A DNA stretch of 64,000 bases from Hymenobacter metallicola. Its GTDB lineage: Bacteria; Bacteroidota; Bacteroidia; Cytophagales; Hymenobacteraceae. This document shows, one piece after another, positions 18,686 to 29,041 of this stretch (positions are counted from its first letter, which is position 1; each line of letters starts with the position of its first letter). The notes below the pieces were generated by a model. It made no database searches. It saw only the letters and a program-made list of their open reading frames with translations, and was not told the origin of the DNA. Both the position numbers and the translations under genes were made by a program. The stretch covers positions 744,001 through 808,000 of the forward strand of contig NZ_SRMB01000002.1 of assembly GCF_004745645.1 (NCBI RefSeq). Direction: 5' to 3'.

Positions 18686-19531
18686 ATGCAGTGGATTACC
18701 CGAGAGTGTCCGAAAATTGACCGCCTGGCGTGCCCGTGGCTAATCTTGCGGTTTATCGACCCGGCGGCGGAAATCCTGTACGTGCCCGCCGAGCAGGTAA
18801 TCCCGACGGCAACTCGCACGGGGGCTACTCCTTTCGACGTGCCGGGTGTAGAGTTTACGCACTATGGTGCGGAGTGTACCTTCGATTACTTTCTGCGCAA
18901 GTACCAGCTCGCCGACCCGGCACTGCAGGCACTGGCCCCCATTGTGCGCGGGGCCGACACCGACCACCACGCCCTGGCCCAGCAGGCCGCCGGCCTCTGG
19001 GCTATTTCGGCAGGATTGGCTTACAATATCCGCGACGACCAGCAACTGCTGCAGCAAGGACTCATTCTCTACGACGCGCTGTATACCTGGGCACAGCATC
19101 TGCAAGGCCAAGCCCATACCCAGCAGCCCGAGGAGCAGCTGCTCGTGCAGGCCTACGCAGCCTACGTGCAGCGCAGCAAAGAGCGGGGCAGCACTCCACC
19201 CGCCTGGGCCGGGCAGCTGCGCGAGCTGATCCAGGACCATGTGGACACCAACCTGAACCTGCGCCTGACCGACGTGGCCAGTGCCTTGCAAGTCAACCCC
19301 ACCTACCTCTCCCGCGAGTTTGCCCGCTACTTTGATAACCTCTCTTTTGGCGAGTACATCCGCAAGCTGCGCATCGACAAGGCCCTGCACCTGCTCGACA
19401 CCACCCGTTATTCGCTGGCCGAAATAGCCTACCTGACCGGCTTCTCCGACCAAAGCCACTTCACCCGCATCTTCAAGCAGCACACGGGGGAGGCCCCGGC
19501 TGCCCACCGGAAAAAACAAGCTAAGAGGTAA
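18686..19531 (+). CDS. ChrB-type chromate sensor domain fused to AraC DNA-binding domain
   Basis: 281 residues in two parts. Residues 1 to about 150 match the C-terminal domain of ChrB (WITRECPKIDRLACPWLILR, FIDPAAEILYVP, then GATPFDVPGVEFTHYGAECTF), a domain linked to chromate sensing. Residues about 178-278 are a two-helix-turn-helix AraC domain (LRLTDVASALQVNPTYLSRE and YSLAEIAYLTGFSDQSHFTR). Classical ChrB regulators carry a different N-terminal DNA-binding part, so this is an alternative architecture. The gene chrA follows on the same strand after 102 bases, which suggests that this protein controls chromate efflux. The ATG fits the domain start; the upstream open frame contains no conserved sequence. 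Confidence 0.88.
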   Translation: MQWITRECPKIDRLACPWLILRFIDPAAEILYVPAEQVIPTATRTGATPFDVPGVEFTHYGAECTFDYFLRKYQLADPALQALAPIVRGADTDHHALAQQAAGLWAISAGLAYNIRDDQQLLQQGLILYDALYTWAQHLQGQAHTQQPEEQLLVQAYAAYVQRSKERGSTPPAWAGQLRELIQDHVDTNLNLRLTDVASALQVNPTYLSREFARYFDNLSFGEYIRKLRIDKALHLLDTTRYSLAEIAYLTGFSDQSHFTRIFKQHTGEAPAAHRKKQAKR

Positions 19532-19633
19532 AGATTCTACCAAGGGAAAATTCCGTTCTATTTTCTCCTATGGGGCAGACGTATCATTGCGCCAGGGAGC
19601 GGGCAGTTTTCACTCCTGCCCATTCCGCTGCAT

Positions 19634-20971
19634 ATGAACCAGGTGCTCACTCCCGTTTCCAAGCCCACCTTTGCCGAGGCGTTGCGCTTCTGGCTGAAGC
19701 TGGGCTTTATAAGCTTCGGCGGTCCGGCCGGGCAGATTGCCATTATGCACCAGGTACTGGTGGATGAAAAACGCTGGATTTCGGATGCCAAGTTTCTGCA
19801 CGCCCTGAACTACTGCATGCTGCTGCCCGGCCCCGAAGCCCAGCAGCTGGCCACCTACATTGGCTGGCTGCTGCACGGCACCCGGGGCGGACTGGCGGCC
19901 GGCATTCTGTTCGTGCTGCCCTCGGTGTTTATCCTGCTGGCCTTGAGCCTGCTCTACGTCACGGTGGGCACGTTGCCGGCGCTGCAAGGCGTGTTTATGG
20001 GTCTGAAGCCCGCCGTGGTAGCTATTATCCTGCTGGCCATGGTCAAGATTGGGCAGAAGTCCTTGCTGAGCCTGCTGCACTACGCCGTAGCCGCCGCCAG
20101 TTTCGTGGGCATCTTCTGGTTTAATGTGCCGTTTCCGTTGCTCATCATCGGGGCGGCCGTCGTGGCGCTGCTGGCTCAGCGCTTTTTTCCGGTTCGCACC
20201 CACGCAGGTGCCGCGCAGGCCCGGGCCGCCCAGGCGGAAGCAGGGTACTTCCTGACCACTCACTCCGTGATACCGGGCACCGGCTTTTCCTGGCCCCGCC
20301 TGCTGGGGCAGCTGGGCACCGCGCTGGCCCTCTGGGGCCTACCTTTGGCCGTGCTGGCCTTCACCACCTCGGATTTCCCGTTCTGGCGCACGCTCACGCT
20401 CTTTTTCACCCAAGCGGCGCTGGTTACCTTCGGCGGAGCCTATGCTGTGCTGCCCTACGTGGCCCAGGTGAGCGTAGAAAAGCTCCACTGGCTCACGCAG
20501 GGGCAGATGCTCGACGGCCTGGCCCTGGGCGAAACCACGCCCGGCCCGCTGATTATGGTGCTGGCCTTTGTGGGTTTCATGGGGGGCTACACGCATTTTG
20601 GCGCCTCCCTGGCATTGGGTAGCCTTGGGCTGCTTACCACTACGTACTACACCTTTCTGCCTTGCTTTCTGTTTATCCTCGTGGGGGCGCCGCTCATTGA
20701 GCGTACCCAACACAACCTGCACCTGAAGGCCGTGCTGAGCATTATCACGGCGGCAGTGGTCGGTGTGGTGCTGAATCTGGCCGTGTACCTGGGCGGTAGT
20801 GTTCTGCTGCCCGCCGGCACGCCTCACCTCGCCGGGGTGCACTGGCCCAGCCTGGTATGGGTGCTGGTGTCGCTGGCCGCCCTCTACCGCTTCAAGCTGA
20901 ATATGATTCTGTGGATTGGCATCAGCGCGGCGGCTGGCCTGCTGTATTACCTGGCGCAGGCGGCGCTCTAA
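19634..20971 (+). CDS. chrA: Chromate efflux transporter ChrA
   Basis: 445 residues, the long-chain ChrA form with two homologous CHR halves. It is an inner-membrane protein that exports chromate. The N-terminal half has [16 protein letters not shown] and [15 protein letters not shown]; the C-terminal half has the matching [15 protein letters not shown] and [18 protein letters not shown]. Long hydrophobic segments fill both halves, separated by a loop around residues 190-225. It sits between its probable regulator and the DUF1259 gene, forming a small chromate cassette. Confidence 0.93.
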   Translation: MNQVLTPVSKPTFAEALRFWLKLGFISFGGPAGQIAIMHQVLVDEKRWISDAKFLHALNYCMLLPGPEAQQLATYIGWLLHGTRGGLAAGILFVLPSVFILLALSLLYVTVGTLPALQGVFMGLKPAVVAIILLAMVKIGQKSLLSLLHYAVAAASFVGIFWFNVPFPLLIIGAAVVALLAQRFFPVRTHAGAAQARAAQAEAGYFLTTHSVIPGTGFSWPRLLGQLGTALALWGLPLAVLAFTTSDFPFWRTLTLFFTQAALVTFGGAYAVLPYVAQVSVEKLHWLTQGQMLDGLALGETTPGPLIMVLAFVGFMGGYTHFGASLALGSLGLLTTTYYTFLPCFLFILVGAPLIERTQHNLHLKAVLSIITAAVVGVVLNLAVYLGGSVLLPAGTPHLAGVHWPSLVWVLVSLAALYRFKLNMILWIGISAAAGLLYYLAQAAL

Positions 20972-21011
20972 CTTGTATATTGCCCCGTTCCTTCCCGCCC
21001 AAATTCCTCCC

Positions 21012-22043
21012 ATGAGCCACCTTCTTTCCCGGCGTGAAGCCGTCCGGGCTACGGCGCTGCTCGGCGCCGCTTCCTGGCTGGCCCCCGCCGCTGCCCCCGC
21101 CACCCCGGCCCTGCGCAAAGGCCCAACCCCGCCGCTTAGTGCCGCCGAAATAGCCAGCATCGAATCCGCTTTGGGCAAGAAGGGCACCTACGTAGAGGCT
21201 CAGGCTACCCACAGCACCGCCCTGCCCCGCAACGACCTGAAGATGCGCATCAACGGCGAGCCGGTTCCGATTCCGTTTGGCTTTGGCGGGTGGGTGGCCA
21301 TCAAACACACGCTGGATGGGAAGTCGGCCATGCTGATGAGCGACACGGTGCTGCTGCAGGAAGAGGTGAACCCGCTGATGTCGGCGGCCCTGGCGCAGGG
21401 GCTGGAGGTGGGCGCCGTGCACAACCATTTCTTCTACGAAGAACCGCGGATCTTCTACATGCACATCCACGGCATGGGCAGCCCGGCCGAGCTGGCCCGC
21501 AAGTTTGCCGCCGCCCTGAAAGACTCCAAGCTGCTGCCCGCCAACCAGCCCCCCAGCCCTCCGGCAGCGGCGGGACAAGCTGGCAACACGGCCACCCCAG
21601 CCGCCGGCTCAGCTCCTACGGGCAAGGAGTTGTTCGACGTTGCCGCCCTCGACAAGCTGGTGGGCTACTCGGGCACCGCCAACGGCCCCACCTACAAGTA
21701 CACCGTAGGCCGCGCCGACCTGCAGGTGGTCATGATGCATACGGAAATGACGGCGGCCATCGGCCTGAACTCCTGGGCTTCGTTTGCGGGCCGGCAGGCC
21801 GATGCCCACATTGCCGGTGACATTGCCATGCTGGAGCACGAAGTCAACCCGGTTATCAGGACCTTGCGCGCCCACAACCTGGAAGTAGTGGCCGTACACA
21901 ACCACATGCTTTTCGACCAGCCCCGCATGCTGTTTCTGCACTATTACGGCCGGGGGCCGGCGTTGCAGCTAGCGGCCGGCTTTCGGGCCGCCCTCGACCA
22001 ACTAGGCAAAGCCGCGCCCGGCATGCCCGGCATGAAGCACTAA
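21012..22043 (+). CDS. DUF1259 (LppY/LpqO) family exported protein
   Basis: 343 residues. The N-terminus (SRREAVRATALLGAASWLAPAAAPA) has a twin-arginine-like look (one Arg pair, R-R-E-A-V) and a hydrophobic core, so export is likely. Two copies of the DUF1259 domain are visible, each ending in a His-rich block: VGAVHNHFFYEEPRIFYMHI and VVAVHNHMLFDQPRMLFLHY. The His clusters suggest metal or oxyanion binding, which would fit its position 40 bases after chrA, but the function of the family is unknown. The chosen ATG lies just before the signal sequence; the open frame upstream overlaps chrA. Confidence 0.85.
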   Translation: MSHLLSRREAVRATALLGAASWLAPAAAPATPALRKGPTPPLSAAEIASIESALGKKGTYVEAQATHSTALPRNDLKMRINGEPVPIPFGFGGWVAIKHTLDGKSAMLMSDTVLLQEEVNPLMSAALAQGLEVGAVHNHFFYEEPRIFYMHIHGMGSPAELARKFAAALKDSKLLPANQPPSPPAAAGQAGNTATPAAGSAPTGKELFDVAALDKLVGYSGTANGPTYKYTVGRADLQVVMMHTEMTAAIGLNSWASFAGRQADAHIAGDIAMLEHEVNPVIRTLRAHNLEVVAVHNHMLFDQPRMLFLHYYGRGPALQLAAGFRAALDQLGKAAPGMPGMKH

Positions 22044-22097
22044 TACCCGCACGGTGCCGAGGCGCGAAACGACCTGTTAGAAATCGGCAGCAGGTAG

Positions 22098-24143
22098 CTA
22101 GGAGGCCAGGAAGGCGGTGACAGGACCCGAATACGTGAGGGTGAGTTGGTGCATAGCCCGGGTACAGGCCACGTAGAGCATGCTCCGGTCTACTTCCGTC
22201 TTGTAGTTGCGGGCGGAGACAAAGGGCACAATAACGGCATCGAATTCCAATCCTTTGGCCAGATGCGCGGTGGTGACGATGACACCTTCCTTGAACGAAG
22301 TGGAATCGGCCGTAAGCAAATGAACTCCGGCTCCTTGCAAAGCCTCATACACCTGGGTTGCCTGCCGTAGAGTTTTGCAAATAATGCCCAAAGAGTGGCT
22401 GCCCGAGCTTGCAAAGGCCGTAACCAGTTGCTGAATCGTCGCTAGCTCTTCCGCCTGACTGGTGCAGGACGTTAGTACGGGTGGCTGCCCGTGGCGCTCC
22501 AGCGGCAGGATGTCGGGATTGGGGGTGATGCGCTGGGCGAAGGTCGTGATTTCCAGGGTCGAGCGGTAGCTCCGGTAGAGCTTCACGATGTCGGCTTGCG
22601 GGAAAACCCGTTCGATGGTTTCGGCCGAGGAAGCGCTGTACGGATTCACCGTCTGGCTTACATCGCCCAAAATGGTTTTCCGACACCGAAACAGGCGCGA
22701 CAGGACCGCATACTGCACGGGCGTGTAGTCCTGCATTTCGTCGACCAGCAGGTGCTTGATCTGGTCGTAGGCCGTAAGCCCTTCCAGCCGGATGCGCAGG
22801 TAGATCAGGGCAAAGACATCCGCGTATTCCAGCTTCAGGCGCTGGTCTATCTTGAAGAGTTCGGGCTTGCCAAGCCAGCGGTAAAAGTCCCGGTAAAAGT
22901 CCAGCACATTGTTGAACTTGAACATGCGCGGAATTCCCTCCCCGATGGTGGCTTTCTCCTGCCCGGTCAGCTTCCGCCCCACGGCGTCGCGCACGTAGGC
23001 CCGCACGTCGTTGGCCACCAGCGCAAAGCGTTGGAGCAGGGGCACCCGGTGGTAGGCCTTGAACTTCTGCTGCAGAAAGACGCCGGAAACCACCGTTCTA
23101 CCAACCCGTAGCTCACTCAAGGAGAAGTAGTTGTTCTCGATATGAATCAGATATTGGTTCAGCTTGCTGAGGAACTCAAACGATGACTTGAACCGAATAC
23201 GCTCGATAAAGGCAGGGTCGTGCTGCTCGAGCAGCGCCGATACCTGGTCGAAAAAGGTCTGGAAGGTGTAGCGGTTGTCGAGCAGGTCGGCGGCCAGCTC
23301 TTCCATGCCCATCTCGGGAATATGCTCTTCCCCCAGCTCGGGCAAGACGTTCGAGATATAGTCGGCAAAGACCTTATTGGGCGAAATAATCAGAATGTCT
23401 TTGGCCGCAATGGTTTCGCGGTAGCGGTAGAGCAGGAAGGCAATGCGGTGCAGGGCAATGGAGGTTTTGCCCGAGCCCGCCACTCCCTGAATGACCATCA
23501 CAATGGCGTCCTCGTTGCGGATTACCGCATTCTGGTCGCGCTGAATGGTGGCGACAATGTTTTTCATCTTGTCGTCGGACGACTTGGCCAGCTCGCGCTG
23601 CAGCACGTCGTCGTGAATGTTCACGTCGTTTTCGAGCATGAACTCCAGCCGGCCGTCCCGGATTTTGTACTGCCGTTTCAGCCCGATGGTCCCCTGGATT
23701 GTGCCGGAAGGAGTGGCGTAGGACGCTTCCCCGAGCTCGAAATCGTAGAACATGGAGGAAATAGGGGCGCGCCAGTCGTAGATAAGATTTTGGCGCTGCT
23801 GCTCATCGGAGAAAGAATGCACTCCAATGTATACCGGCGTCGTCACCTGGCTGGGCGTGGTGAAATCGATACGGCCGAAGTAAGGCGACTGACTTAGCTT
23901 AATCAGCTTGCGTTTCCGGGCCACGGCTGCTTCGCCCGTGAAAGCCATCCGGTTAATGGATTGGCCCGCGGCTACCATGTCGGCGTCGTCCATGCCGGAC
24001 TGGTGCTCATGGATGTACTCTTTTTTCTGGCGCAGCTCGTTGGAGAACTGCTTTACGGCATCATCGATCCGCTTGACGGCGAAGGCCAGCTTCTCCTTGA
24101 TTTCCTCCAGATAGGCCTTTTCTTCTTGTTCGGTGGCGTTCAT
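22098..24143 (-). CDS. helD: HelD-like UvrD-family helicase, RNA polymerase recycling factor
   Basis: 681 residues. An N-terminal coiled coil (about 1-50, EEKAYLEEIKEKLAFAVKRI) is followed by a superfamily 1 helicase core: Walker A GVAGSGKTS at about 220-228, Walker B-like VDEMQDYTP, and motif VI region VACTRAMHQLTL at the C-terminus. HelD proteins use ATP to remove RNA polymerase from stalled complexes; the coiled coil enters the secondary channel. Length is near that of known HelD. The ATG was chosen because the family N-terminus begins there; a GTG-type extension upstream is possible but less likely. Alternative: a DNA helicase IV-like protein. Confidence 0.88.
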   Translation of the reverse strand: MNATEQEEKAYLEEIKEKLAFAVKRIDDAVKQFSNELRQKKEYIHEHQSGMDDADMVAAGQSINRMAFTGEAAVARKRKLIKLSQSPYFGRIDFTTPSQVTTPVYIGVHSFSDEQQRQNLIYDWRAPISSMFYDFELGEASYATPSGTIQGTIGLKRQYKIRDGRLEFMLENDVNIHDDVLQRELAKSSDDKMKNIVATIQRDQNAVIRNEDAIVMVIQGVAGSGKTSIALHRIAFLLYRYRETIAAKDILIISPNKVFADYISNVLPELGEEHIPEMGMEELAADLLDNRYTFQTFFDQVSALLEQHDPAFIERIRFKSSFEFLSKLNQYLIHIENNYFSLSELRVGRTVVSGVFLQQKFKAYHRVPLLQRFALVANDVRAYVRDAVGRKLTGQEKATIGEGIPRMFKFNNVLDFYRDFYRWLGKPELFKIDQRLKLEYADVFALIYLRIRLEGLTAYDQIKHLLVDEMQDYTPVQYAVLSRLFRCRKTILGDVSQTVNPYSASSAETIERVFPQADIVKLYRSYRSTLEITTFAQRITPNPDILPLERHGQPPVLTSCTSQAEELATIQQLVTAFASSGSHSLGIICKTLRQATQVYEALQGAGVHLLTADSTSFKEGVIVTTAHLAKGLEFDAVIVPFVSARNYKTEVDRSMLYVACTRAMHQLTLTYSGPVTAFLAS

Positions 24144-24533
24144 CACGTGCGGCTCTTGTTGACTGAACCTCAAAGGTGACACCAAATTATGAGCTGTAGA
24201 AGCTTGGGTACCCGCTTTCTTGCGTGCACCCAACCCTACCCGCATAAGTTTGCCGCCCTACCCCTCGCTGGGCACTGGCTGCTTTGACCTGAGCAGCCCC
24301 CGGCCGGAGCAGCAGTTACCGAGGTCAGAGCTGGTTGGGCGGCGGGTCCGCGCGCCCCGGCCAGGCCACTGGGCACTAACGATTAAGCTCGCCTAAAACA
24401 ATGGTTGATACCGCTGTTCGCCTACCTTTGTCAGCAGGTCAACCATACGGTTATTAGGGCCCGCGTCGGGCCGCCAATTACCCTCGGCGCGGCCCGAGGG
24501 CGCAACTCCTATCCGCTTCTTACTCCCTTATAT
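24144..24533. other. Intergenic region between divergent helD and the NHL/IPT gene
   Basis: 390 bases, GC-rich and without a convincing gene. It must hold the helD promoter and the promoter of the large secreted protein (a -7 box is described separately). No repeat, RNA or attachment site was recognised. Confidence 0.5.
24423..24430 (+). promoter_or_regulatory. -7 box (TACCTTTG) upstream of the NHL/IPT gene
   Basis: Perfect TAnnTTTG. It is followed by a leader of about 100 bases before the chosen ATG. A GTTG 15 bases upstream is too close to be a good -33 element. Confidence 0.5.
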
Positions 24534-27500
24534 ATGAGGAAACTTTTACTGCTATCCTGTTTGCTGGCAACCTTTACTTCGGCTTCGGCTCAGCTGCGCA
24601 ACTTTCGGCTCGACCGGATCATCGGCACGCCCGTCGACTTCCCGCAAGACATCAAGGTCAGCTCAACCGGCTCCTTGTACGTACTGGACCGCGCCGGCCT
24701 CATAAAGCTTGATGCCGGGGGCCGCTACCTGCAAACTATTCCTCTGCGTTCGGCCACGCGCACCCCCGATTACCGGGCCCTGGCCCTGGATGGGCAGAAC
24801 AACATTTTTGTCGTAAACCGGGCCCAGTCCTTTGTGCGCAAGTACAGCCCGGCCGGTGACTCACTCACGCAAATCGGCGGCGTGGGCGCGGCACCGGGGC
24901 AGTTGCAGCAGCCCGAAGGAGTAGCTGTCGATGCGGCCGGCAATATCTACGTGGCCGACACGGGCAACAACCGCCTGCAAAAGCTTAGCGCCAGCGGGCA
25001 GGTGCAGTGGGTGTATGCCCCCAGCGGCACCCAAGCCCTGGTGCAGCCCTCGGACGTGAAGCTCGCGCCCGACGGCAGCGTGTATGTGCTCAACAAAAAC
25101 TCGACAGCTGTCAAGCTCAGCCCCGCGGGACAGCTGCTCGGCACCCTATCCCTAAGCTTCGCGGGGTCGGCGGCTTTTGGCCAAACGATAGGGCTCGGAA
25201 TCGACGCGGCCAATACGCTTTACGTGGTTAGCTCACGGATGAGTGCAATTCAGCGCTACAATGCCCAGGGCGTGCATTTGGGAAGTTTCGGAGCAAGCGG
25301 CGGCTCCTTTGGCGGCACGCACGCGGCCCTGGCCCTGGACAAAGACGGCAACGTATACGCTATTGATTCTTTTGACCGGGACCAAAGCGTGAGCTCCATC
25401 CGCAAGCTGAGCCCAGGTGGCGCTTTGCTCAACAAGTGGGGCAACGAGCGGGTATTTGGCAACCGCATGCGCCAAGACGAGGCGGGCAATATCTACTACC
25501 TCGACCAAAACCTGGCGCGCATCGTCAAGCTGAACCCCGCCGGCGAGCAGATAGCCACGATAGGCGGGCCTGGACAGGCCGATGGCCAATTCGGCGCGCT
25601 CACCAGCTTTGCCATCGACCTGTTTGGCAACATATTTAGTCTGGAAGGCCAGAGCTTTCCGCCCCGCGTGCAGAAGTTTGACCCACAGGGCCGTTTTATC
25701 AGCAAAGTCTCGCTGCCCAATCCGCAGACCAACCCCAACGGCTACTGGCCCACCGACCTGGCCGTCGACGCGGGCGGCAATTTGTTTGTGCTCGATTATT
25801 ACAGCGCGGTGCGCAAGTACGATGCCCAGGGGCGGCTGCTGCAGATGATTGGGGCGGGCGGCAGTGGCAGCGGGCCCGGCCCCGGGCAGTTTTATGCGCC
25901 CCGCGGGGTAGTGCTGGATTACCGCGGCAACATCTACGTATCGGACGGGGCCGGCAGCCGGGTGCAGAAATTCAGCCCCAGTGGTCAGGTGCTGCGCGAG
26001 TTTCTCTCGACATTTCCGCCCTCCTTCCAAGGCTCCGCTTCGTTGTCGCCCGGCGACGCGGGCCTGGCCGTAGATGGGGCGGGCAACGTGTACGCCAGCG
26101 TTGGCAAAAACAACTACATCACCATGTTTGAGGGCAACAGCACCCGGCAGGTGAAGCTGGTCGTGGGAAGCAGCCCCGCCCTGATAACCGTTAATCAAAC
26201 GGGTACCCGCCTCACCTCGGCCACCTGGGGGCACGACGTGCTGCGGCTGTACGTGCCCACGACCCGCCCACCCGAAAACCTGGTGAGCGGCAGAATATTC
26301 CAGGACCTGAACAGCGACTGTGTGCAGCAAGCCAACGAGCCGGCCCTGCCCAACATGGTGGTGGTAGCCGAGCCCGGCGGCTCGTACGGCCTGACCGATG
26401 AAAACGGCAACTACACGGTGGCCGTCGACACGGGGGCGTATACCGTGCAGCAGCTGCTGCCACCGCCGCAGCCGGGCCGGGTGGTGCAGCAAGTTTGCGC
26501 CGGCCCGTCGGCCGTTGTCTTCAGTTCCTACGGCAATGCCGTGAGCGGGGTAAACTTTGGGAATCAGGTAAGCACGGCCCCGTATCTGACGGTGAACGTG
26601 GCTTCGGATCGGCGGCGGCGCTGCTTCCGCAACACCACGGCCGTAAGCTACGCCAACACCGGCTTTGCGGCGGCCCCCAACGCCACCGTGACGGTGGCAT
26701 TGCCGCCGGAAGTCGTTTTTGTGAAAGCCAATGTGCCGCACACCCTGGATGCGGCCGGCCACTACGTATTTCAGGTTGGGGCCCTGCAGCCCGGCCAGCG
26801 CGGCACCATCACCATTCAGGATTCGGTAACGTGTGGCAACCCCGCCATCCGGGGCCTGACCGTGTGCACCCGCGCCTGGATTCGGCCCGGCAATGCCTAC
26901 CCGGCGCCGGCGGGCTGGAACCGGGCTTCCCTGGCCGTTTCGGGCGCCGTGGTCGGCAGCAGCCAAGTCCGCTTTGCCATCACCAATCGGGGCAGCGCCG
27001 CCACCACCGACAGCCTGGGCCTGCGCATTTATCAGGACGCGCAATTGGCCCTGATGCGCAACATCTCCCTGGCTGCGGCCGACAGCCTGGTGCTGCGCTG
27101 GACGGCCACCGGGCCCGTGGTGCGGGTAGAAGTAGACCAACCCACCAACCACCCGTACGGGCCGCTTGCCAGTGCTACCGTCGAGCTGGCTGCCTTGCGG
27201 ACCTCGAGCCTACCCAGCGCGGCCATGCTGGCCCTGTCGGCAGGCGACCAGCAGCCCACGGCAGCGGAAGATTGCCAGCCAATCCTCGACTCGTACGACC
27301 CGAACGATAAGCAGGTGGTGCCGAAGGGGCTCACGGCCCAGCACTACACTCCTACCAACGAGGTGCTTCGGTATCAGATCCGGTTTCAGAATACGGGCAA
27401 CGACGTCGCCTACCGGGTGGCCGTGGTAGATACGCTAGCCGCCAACCTGGATCTGAGCACCCTGCAGGTGGGAGCCGTGTCGCACCCCTACCGCCTGACC

Positions 27501-29027
27501 GTAAGTGGCCGGCAGCGCCCGGTGCTCACGTTTACCTTCGACAACATCATGCTGCCCGATAGCGCCAGCAATCTGGCGGGCAGCAATGGCTTTGTGCAGT
27601 TCAGCATCAAGCCTAAGGCTGGCCTGCCCGCCCGGACCCGCATCGACAACTTCGCCGATATTTTCTTCGATTACAACGAACCCGTCCGGACCGACACCAC
27701 CACCAACCGCATCTACGACATGCCGCGGAGCGTGGTGCCGGCCGTAGCCCTTACGTACCCGGATGTATTGGCCTCACCCGTCGTTACGGCTATGGCGCCG
27801 GCCCAGGGCCGCTTTGGCACCGTGGTTACGCTCACGGGCCGCAAGTTTTCGCCAACGCCCGCTACAAACCGCGTACTATTCAACGGCGTGGCGGCACCCG
27901 TCCTGAGTGCGACCAGCACGACGCTTACGGTGCGGGTGCCAGCGGGTGCCACGACCGGCGCGCTTACCCTGACCACGTCTGACGGCGGAACGCGCAGCAC
28001 CGACTTCACCGTGTTTCAGCCCCCCACGCTCACCAGCGTCAGCCCGGGCGAGGGCCAACCCGGCGCCATCGTAACCTTGACCGGGGCGCACTTCTCGGCC
28101 GTGGCGGCGCAGGATACCGTTACCTTCAACGGGGTTCCGGCGCGGGTGCTCCAGGTCACTGCCGGCGGCTTGCAGGTAGAAGTACCGGCGGGGGCTACGC
28201 TGGGTAAGATCCGAATCCGGACGTTGGGCGGGCAGGCCGAAAGCCCGCAGCCCTTCATGGTCTGGTACGCGCCCACCCTTAGCACTACCACCCCGGGCCG
28301 GGCCCGCACCGGGGCTACTGTAGCCCTGACGGGAACCAACTTCGCCGATTCGGGGACGCGCAACGTGGTTATGTTCGGGGGCAACCAGGCCGGGCAGGTG
28401 CTGCAAGCTTCGGCCACGCGCTTGGTGGTGAAAGTGCCGACGGGCGCCCAAACCGGGCCTATTCAGGTGCAAACGCCCGGCGGGCTGGCCACTACTACCA
28501 CGAGCCTGCATGTTATTCCGGCCCCGGTTATAACCAGCTTCAGCCCCACGCACGGAACCGTGGGTACTACGGTCATCCTGACTGGGCGTAACTTCCGGGA
28601 AGAAGGCCTGAACGACACCATCCTGCTCGGCGGACTAGCCACCCGCATTGTCCGGACTACGGCCACCAGCGCGGAAGTGGTAGTGCCCCGCGGGGCTAGT
28701 TCCGGAATCCTGACTGCGGCCGGGGCCGGGGGCCGGGGGCAGTCGGGCGAGGCGTTTACGATGAGTACCTTACCGCTACACGAGGCGGTTACGGTTTATC
28801 CTAACCCCACCCCCGACCAGGTGACCATTAGCTGGCGCCAGGCCGACTTTGTCGTTCAGCAGGTGCGCATCTATGACACTATCGGCAGCTTGGTTGCCAC
28901 GTCGCTGGTATCGTCGGCTGCTGCCGATGAGCTAACCCTGCCCCTGACCCACTGCCGGGCCGGCCTCTACATAGTGGTGATTGAGACGCCAGCTGGCCGG
29001 GTCGTGAAGCGCGTCACCTTGTTATAA
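24534..29027 (+). CDS. Large T9SS-secreted protein with NHL repeats, SdrD-like and IPT/TIG domains
   Basis: 1,497 residues. Signal peptide MRKLLLLSCLLATFTSASAQ; then NHL-type beta-propeller repeats to about residue 560 (repeated units like GVAVDAAGNIYVADTGNNRL). An SdrD-B/CNA-B-like domain lies at about 583-680 (GRIFQDLNSDC...GLTDENGNYTVAVDTGAYTV). A DUF11/DUF7619-like region at about 920-1075 starts YDPNDKQVVPKG. Four IPT/TIG domains begin near 1082, 1163, 1245 and 1330. A type A C-terminal sorting domain starts at VYPNPT (about 1420). It is probably exported through the type IX system to the cell surface or medium, with an adhesion or binding role; no catalytic domain is seen. Confidence 0.9.
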   Translation: MRKLLLLSCLLATFTSASAQLRNFRLDRIIGTPVDFPQDIKVSSTGSLYVLDRAGLIKLDAGGRYLQTIPLRSATRTPDYRALALDGQNNIFVVNRAQSFVRKYSPAGDSLTQIGGVGAAPGQLQQPEGVAVDAAGNIYVADTGNNRLQKLSASGQVQWVYAPSGTQALVQPSDVKLAPDGSVYVLNKNSTAVKLSPAGQLLGTLSLSFAGSAAFGQTIGLGIDAANTLYVVSSRMSAIQRYNAQGVHLGSFGASGGSFGGTHAALALDKDGNVYAIDSFDRDQSVSSIRKLSPGGALLNKWGNERVFGNRMRQDEAGNIYYLDQNLARIVKLNPAGEQIATIGGPGQADGQFGALTSFAIDLFGNIFSLEGQSFPPRVQKFDPQGRFISKVSLPNPQTNPNGYWPTDLAVDAGGNLFVLDYYSAVRKYDAQGRLLQMIGAGGSGSGPGPGQFYAPRGVVLDYRGNIYVSDGAGSRVQKFSPSGQVLREFLSTFPPSFQGSASLSPGDAGLAVDGAGNVYASVGKNNYITMFEGNSTRQVKLVVGSSPALITVNQTGTRLTSATWGHDVLRLYVPTTRPPENLVSGRIFQDLNSDCVQQANEPALPNMVVVAEPGGSYGLTDENGNYTVAVDTGAYTVQQLLPPPQPGRVVQQVCAGPSAVVFSSYGNAVSGVNFGNQVSTAPYLTVNVASDRRRRCFRNTTAVSYANTGFAAAPNATVTVALPPEVVFVKANVPHTLDAAGHYVFQVGALQPGQRGTITIQDSVTCGNPAIRGLTVCTRAWIRPGNAYPAPAGWNRASLAVSGAVVGSSQVRFAITNRGSAATTDSLGLRIYQDAQLALMRNISLAAADSLVLRWTATGPVVRVEVDQPTNHPYGPLASATVELAALRTSSLPSAAMLALSAGDQQPTAAEDCQPILDSYDPNDKQVVPKGLTAQHYTPTNEVLRYQIRFQNTGNDVAYRVAVVDTLAANLDLSTLQVGAVSHPYRLTVSGRQRPVLTFTFDNIMLPDSASNLAGSNGFVQFSIKPKAGLPARTRIDNFADIFFDYNEPVRTDTTTNRIYDMPRSVVPAVALTYPDVLASPVVTAMAPAQGRFGTVVTLTGRKFSPTPATNRVLFNGVAAPVLSATSTTLTVRVPAGATTGALTLTTSDGGTRSTDFTVFQPPTLTSVSPGEGQPGAIVTLTGAHFSAVAAQDTVTFNGVPARVLQVTAGGLQVEVPAGATLGKIRIRTLGGQAESPQPFMVWYAPTLSTTTPGRARTGATVALTGTNFADSGTRNVVMFGGNQAGQVLQASATRLVVKVPTGAQTGPIQVQTPGGLATTTTSLHVIPAPVITSFSPTHGTVGTTVILTGRNFREEGLNDTILLGGLATRIVRTTATSAEVVVPRGASSGILTAAGAGGRGQSGEAFTMSTLPLHEAVTVYPNPTPDQVTISWRQADFVVQQVRIYDTIGSLVATSLVSSAAADELTLPLTHCRAGLYIVVIETPAGRVVKRVTLL

Positions 29028-29041
29028 AAGACCTCCAGTAC

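Noticed and set aside
25233..27152. 639-codon open frame on the minus strand within the NHL/IPT gene
   Set aside because: Composition is that of an antisense frame; the plus-strand product has clear repeats and a sorting domain.
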